Of a stretch of DNA of 5,449 bases, positions 5,258-5,449 are shown piece by piece (the first letter of the stretch is position 1; each line of letters starts with the position of its first letter). A program made the position numbers and the translations under genes. The stretch lies in assembly GCA_027017025.1 (NCBI GenBank), contig JALURH010000057.1, positions 1 to 5,449 on the forward strand, written 5' to 3'. The notes under the pieces were generated by a model, which was given only the letters and a program-made list of their open reading frames with translations, searched no databases and was not told the DNA's origin. This DNA is from Thermofilaceae archaeon (GTDB lineage: Archaea; Thermoproteota; Thermoprotei; Thermofilales; Thermofilaceae).

Positions 5258-5449
5258 ATGCAATTGGAAGAACTACTACGTCCAAAAGAAGTCTGCAAAA
5301 TCCTAGGAATAAGCCACATCACACTGAAAAGATGGATATACAGCGGAAAGATAAGAGCAATAAAAACACCAACTGGGAGATAGAGGATACCAAAAAGCGA
5401 AATAGAAAAAATCTTGGGCGGGAAGAAAGACACGCAAATCCTTGCAGTC
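5258..5449 (+). pseudogene. tnpA: IS607-type serine recombinase (TnpA), N-terminal DNA-binding domain with premature TAG
   Basis: Translation from ATG 5258 gives a MerR-like HTH typical of IS607 resolvases: LLRPKEVCKILGISHITLKRWIYSGKIRAIKTPTGR (6-41), then TAG at 5381-5383, then RIPKSEIEKIL (43-53) in the same frame, continuing open to the window end. In family members I know the order is P-x-G-G-R-Y-R-I-P, so TAG stands where Tyr (TAT or TAC) is expected: a one-base change. The catalytic serine domain, expected right after the last residues (ILAV, like the start of its first strand), is beyond the edge. Two neighbouring genes end in TAG, so it is an ordinary stop here. The 41-aa product would lack the end of the HTH domain and the whole catalytic domain. 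Expected state: inactive, unless the stop is read through or a sequencing error. Confidence 0.82.

Larger units (their letters stand above)
5204..5449 (+). mobile_element. Left end of an IS607-family insertion sequence (cut by window edge)
   Basis: Recognised by the start of an IS607-type serine recombinase gene at 5258. These elements have no terminal inverted repeats and make no target duplication, so the exact boundary cannot be read; it probably lies in 5160-5225. The DNA changes character here from CTA/AGG-rich to A-rich with lysine AAA codons. IS607 elements usually carry a TnpB-type gene after tnpA, which would lie to the right of the window. The element is divergent from the Yip1 operon. 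Confidence 0.7.

Noticed and set aside
5381..5383. TAG read as pyrrolysine or a programmed readthrough codon
   Set aside because: Two neighbouring genes (3093-3095 and 4480-4482) end in TAG, so it is an ordinary stop here, and no pyrrolysine machinery is expected in this kind of organism.
5212..5433. 73-codon minus-strand frame at the right end
   Set aside because: Antisense to the recognisable IS607 DNA-binding domain; it has no recognisable motifs.
1..5449. CRISPR array
   Set aside because: No regularly spaced direct repeats were seen anywhere in the window.

Overview
The window looks like chromosomal DNA of a hyperthermophilic archaeon, probably Thermoproteota (Desulfurococcales-like; the rank below phylum is a guess). 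Signs are TATA boxes about 25 bp ahead of short or absent leaders, GGTG-type ribosome binding sites, GTG starts, heavy AGG/AGA/ATA/CTA codon use, and gene families typical of this group: an M42 (TET-type) aminopeptidase, an archaeal short-form ThyA, and a wHTH/Yip1/single-anchor beta protein operon.

Layout. At 1-1087 (minus) is the 5' part of feoB, the ferrous iron transporter; it runs off the left edge after the G domain and the first membrane helix. A 102-bp divergent intergenic region with a palindromic TATA element separates it from thyA (1190-1918, plus). Then comes an M42 metallopeptidase (2050-3096, plus), whose TATA box is placed for a leaderless message. It meets a three-gene minus-strand operon tail to tail, and the two stop codons overlap. 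In transcription order the operon is a Yip1-family membrane protein (4480-5106), a membrane-anchored serine-rich beta-repeat protein resembling DUF4097 (3725-4486) and a winged-helix regulator (3093-3728). All three genes are coupled by overlaps.

The promoter of that operon holds a near-perfect 8-2-8 inverted repeat between the TATA box and the expected transcription start, with an extra half-site on the other side of the TATA box. This is a good candidate operator for the regulator at the end of the same operon. The operon as a whole is the best candidate for a little-described system, possibly envelope or membrane sensing with autoregulation.

The right end (about 5204-5449) is the left end of an IS607-family element: the MerR-like DNA-binding domain of its serine recombinase (tnpA), broken by an in-frame TAG at a position I expect to be tyrosine. 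A perfect 10-bp inverted repeat lies just upstream. The element sits immediately upstream of, and divergent to, the Yip1 operon. No tRNA, rRNA or CRISPR array was seen.
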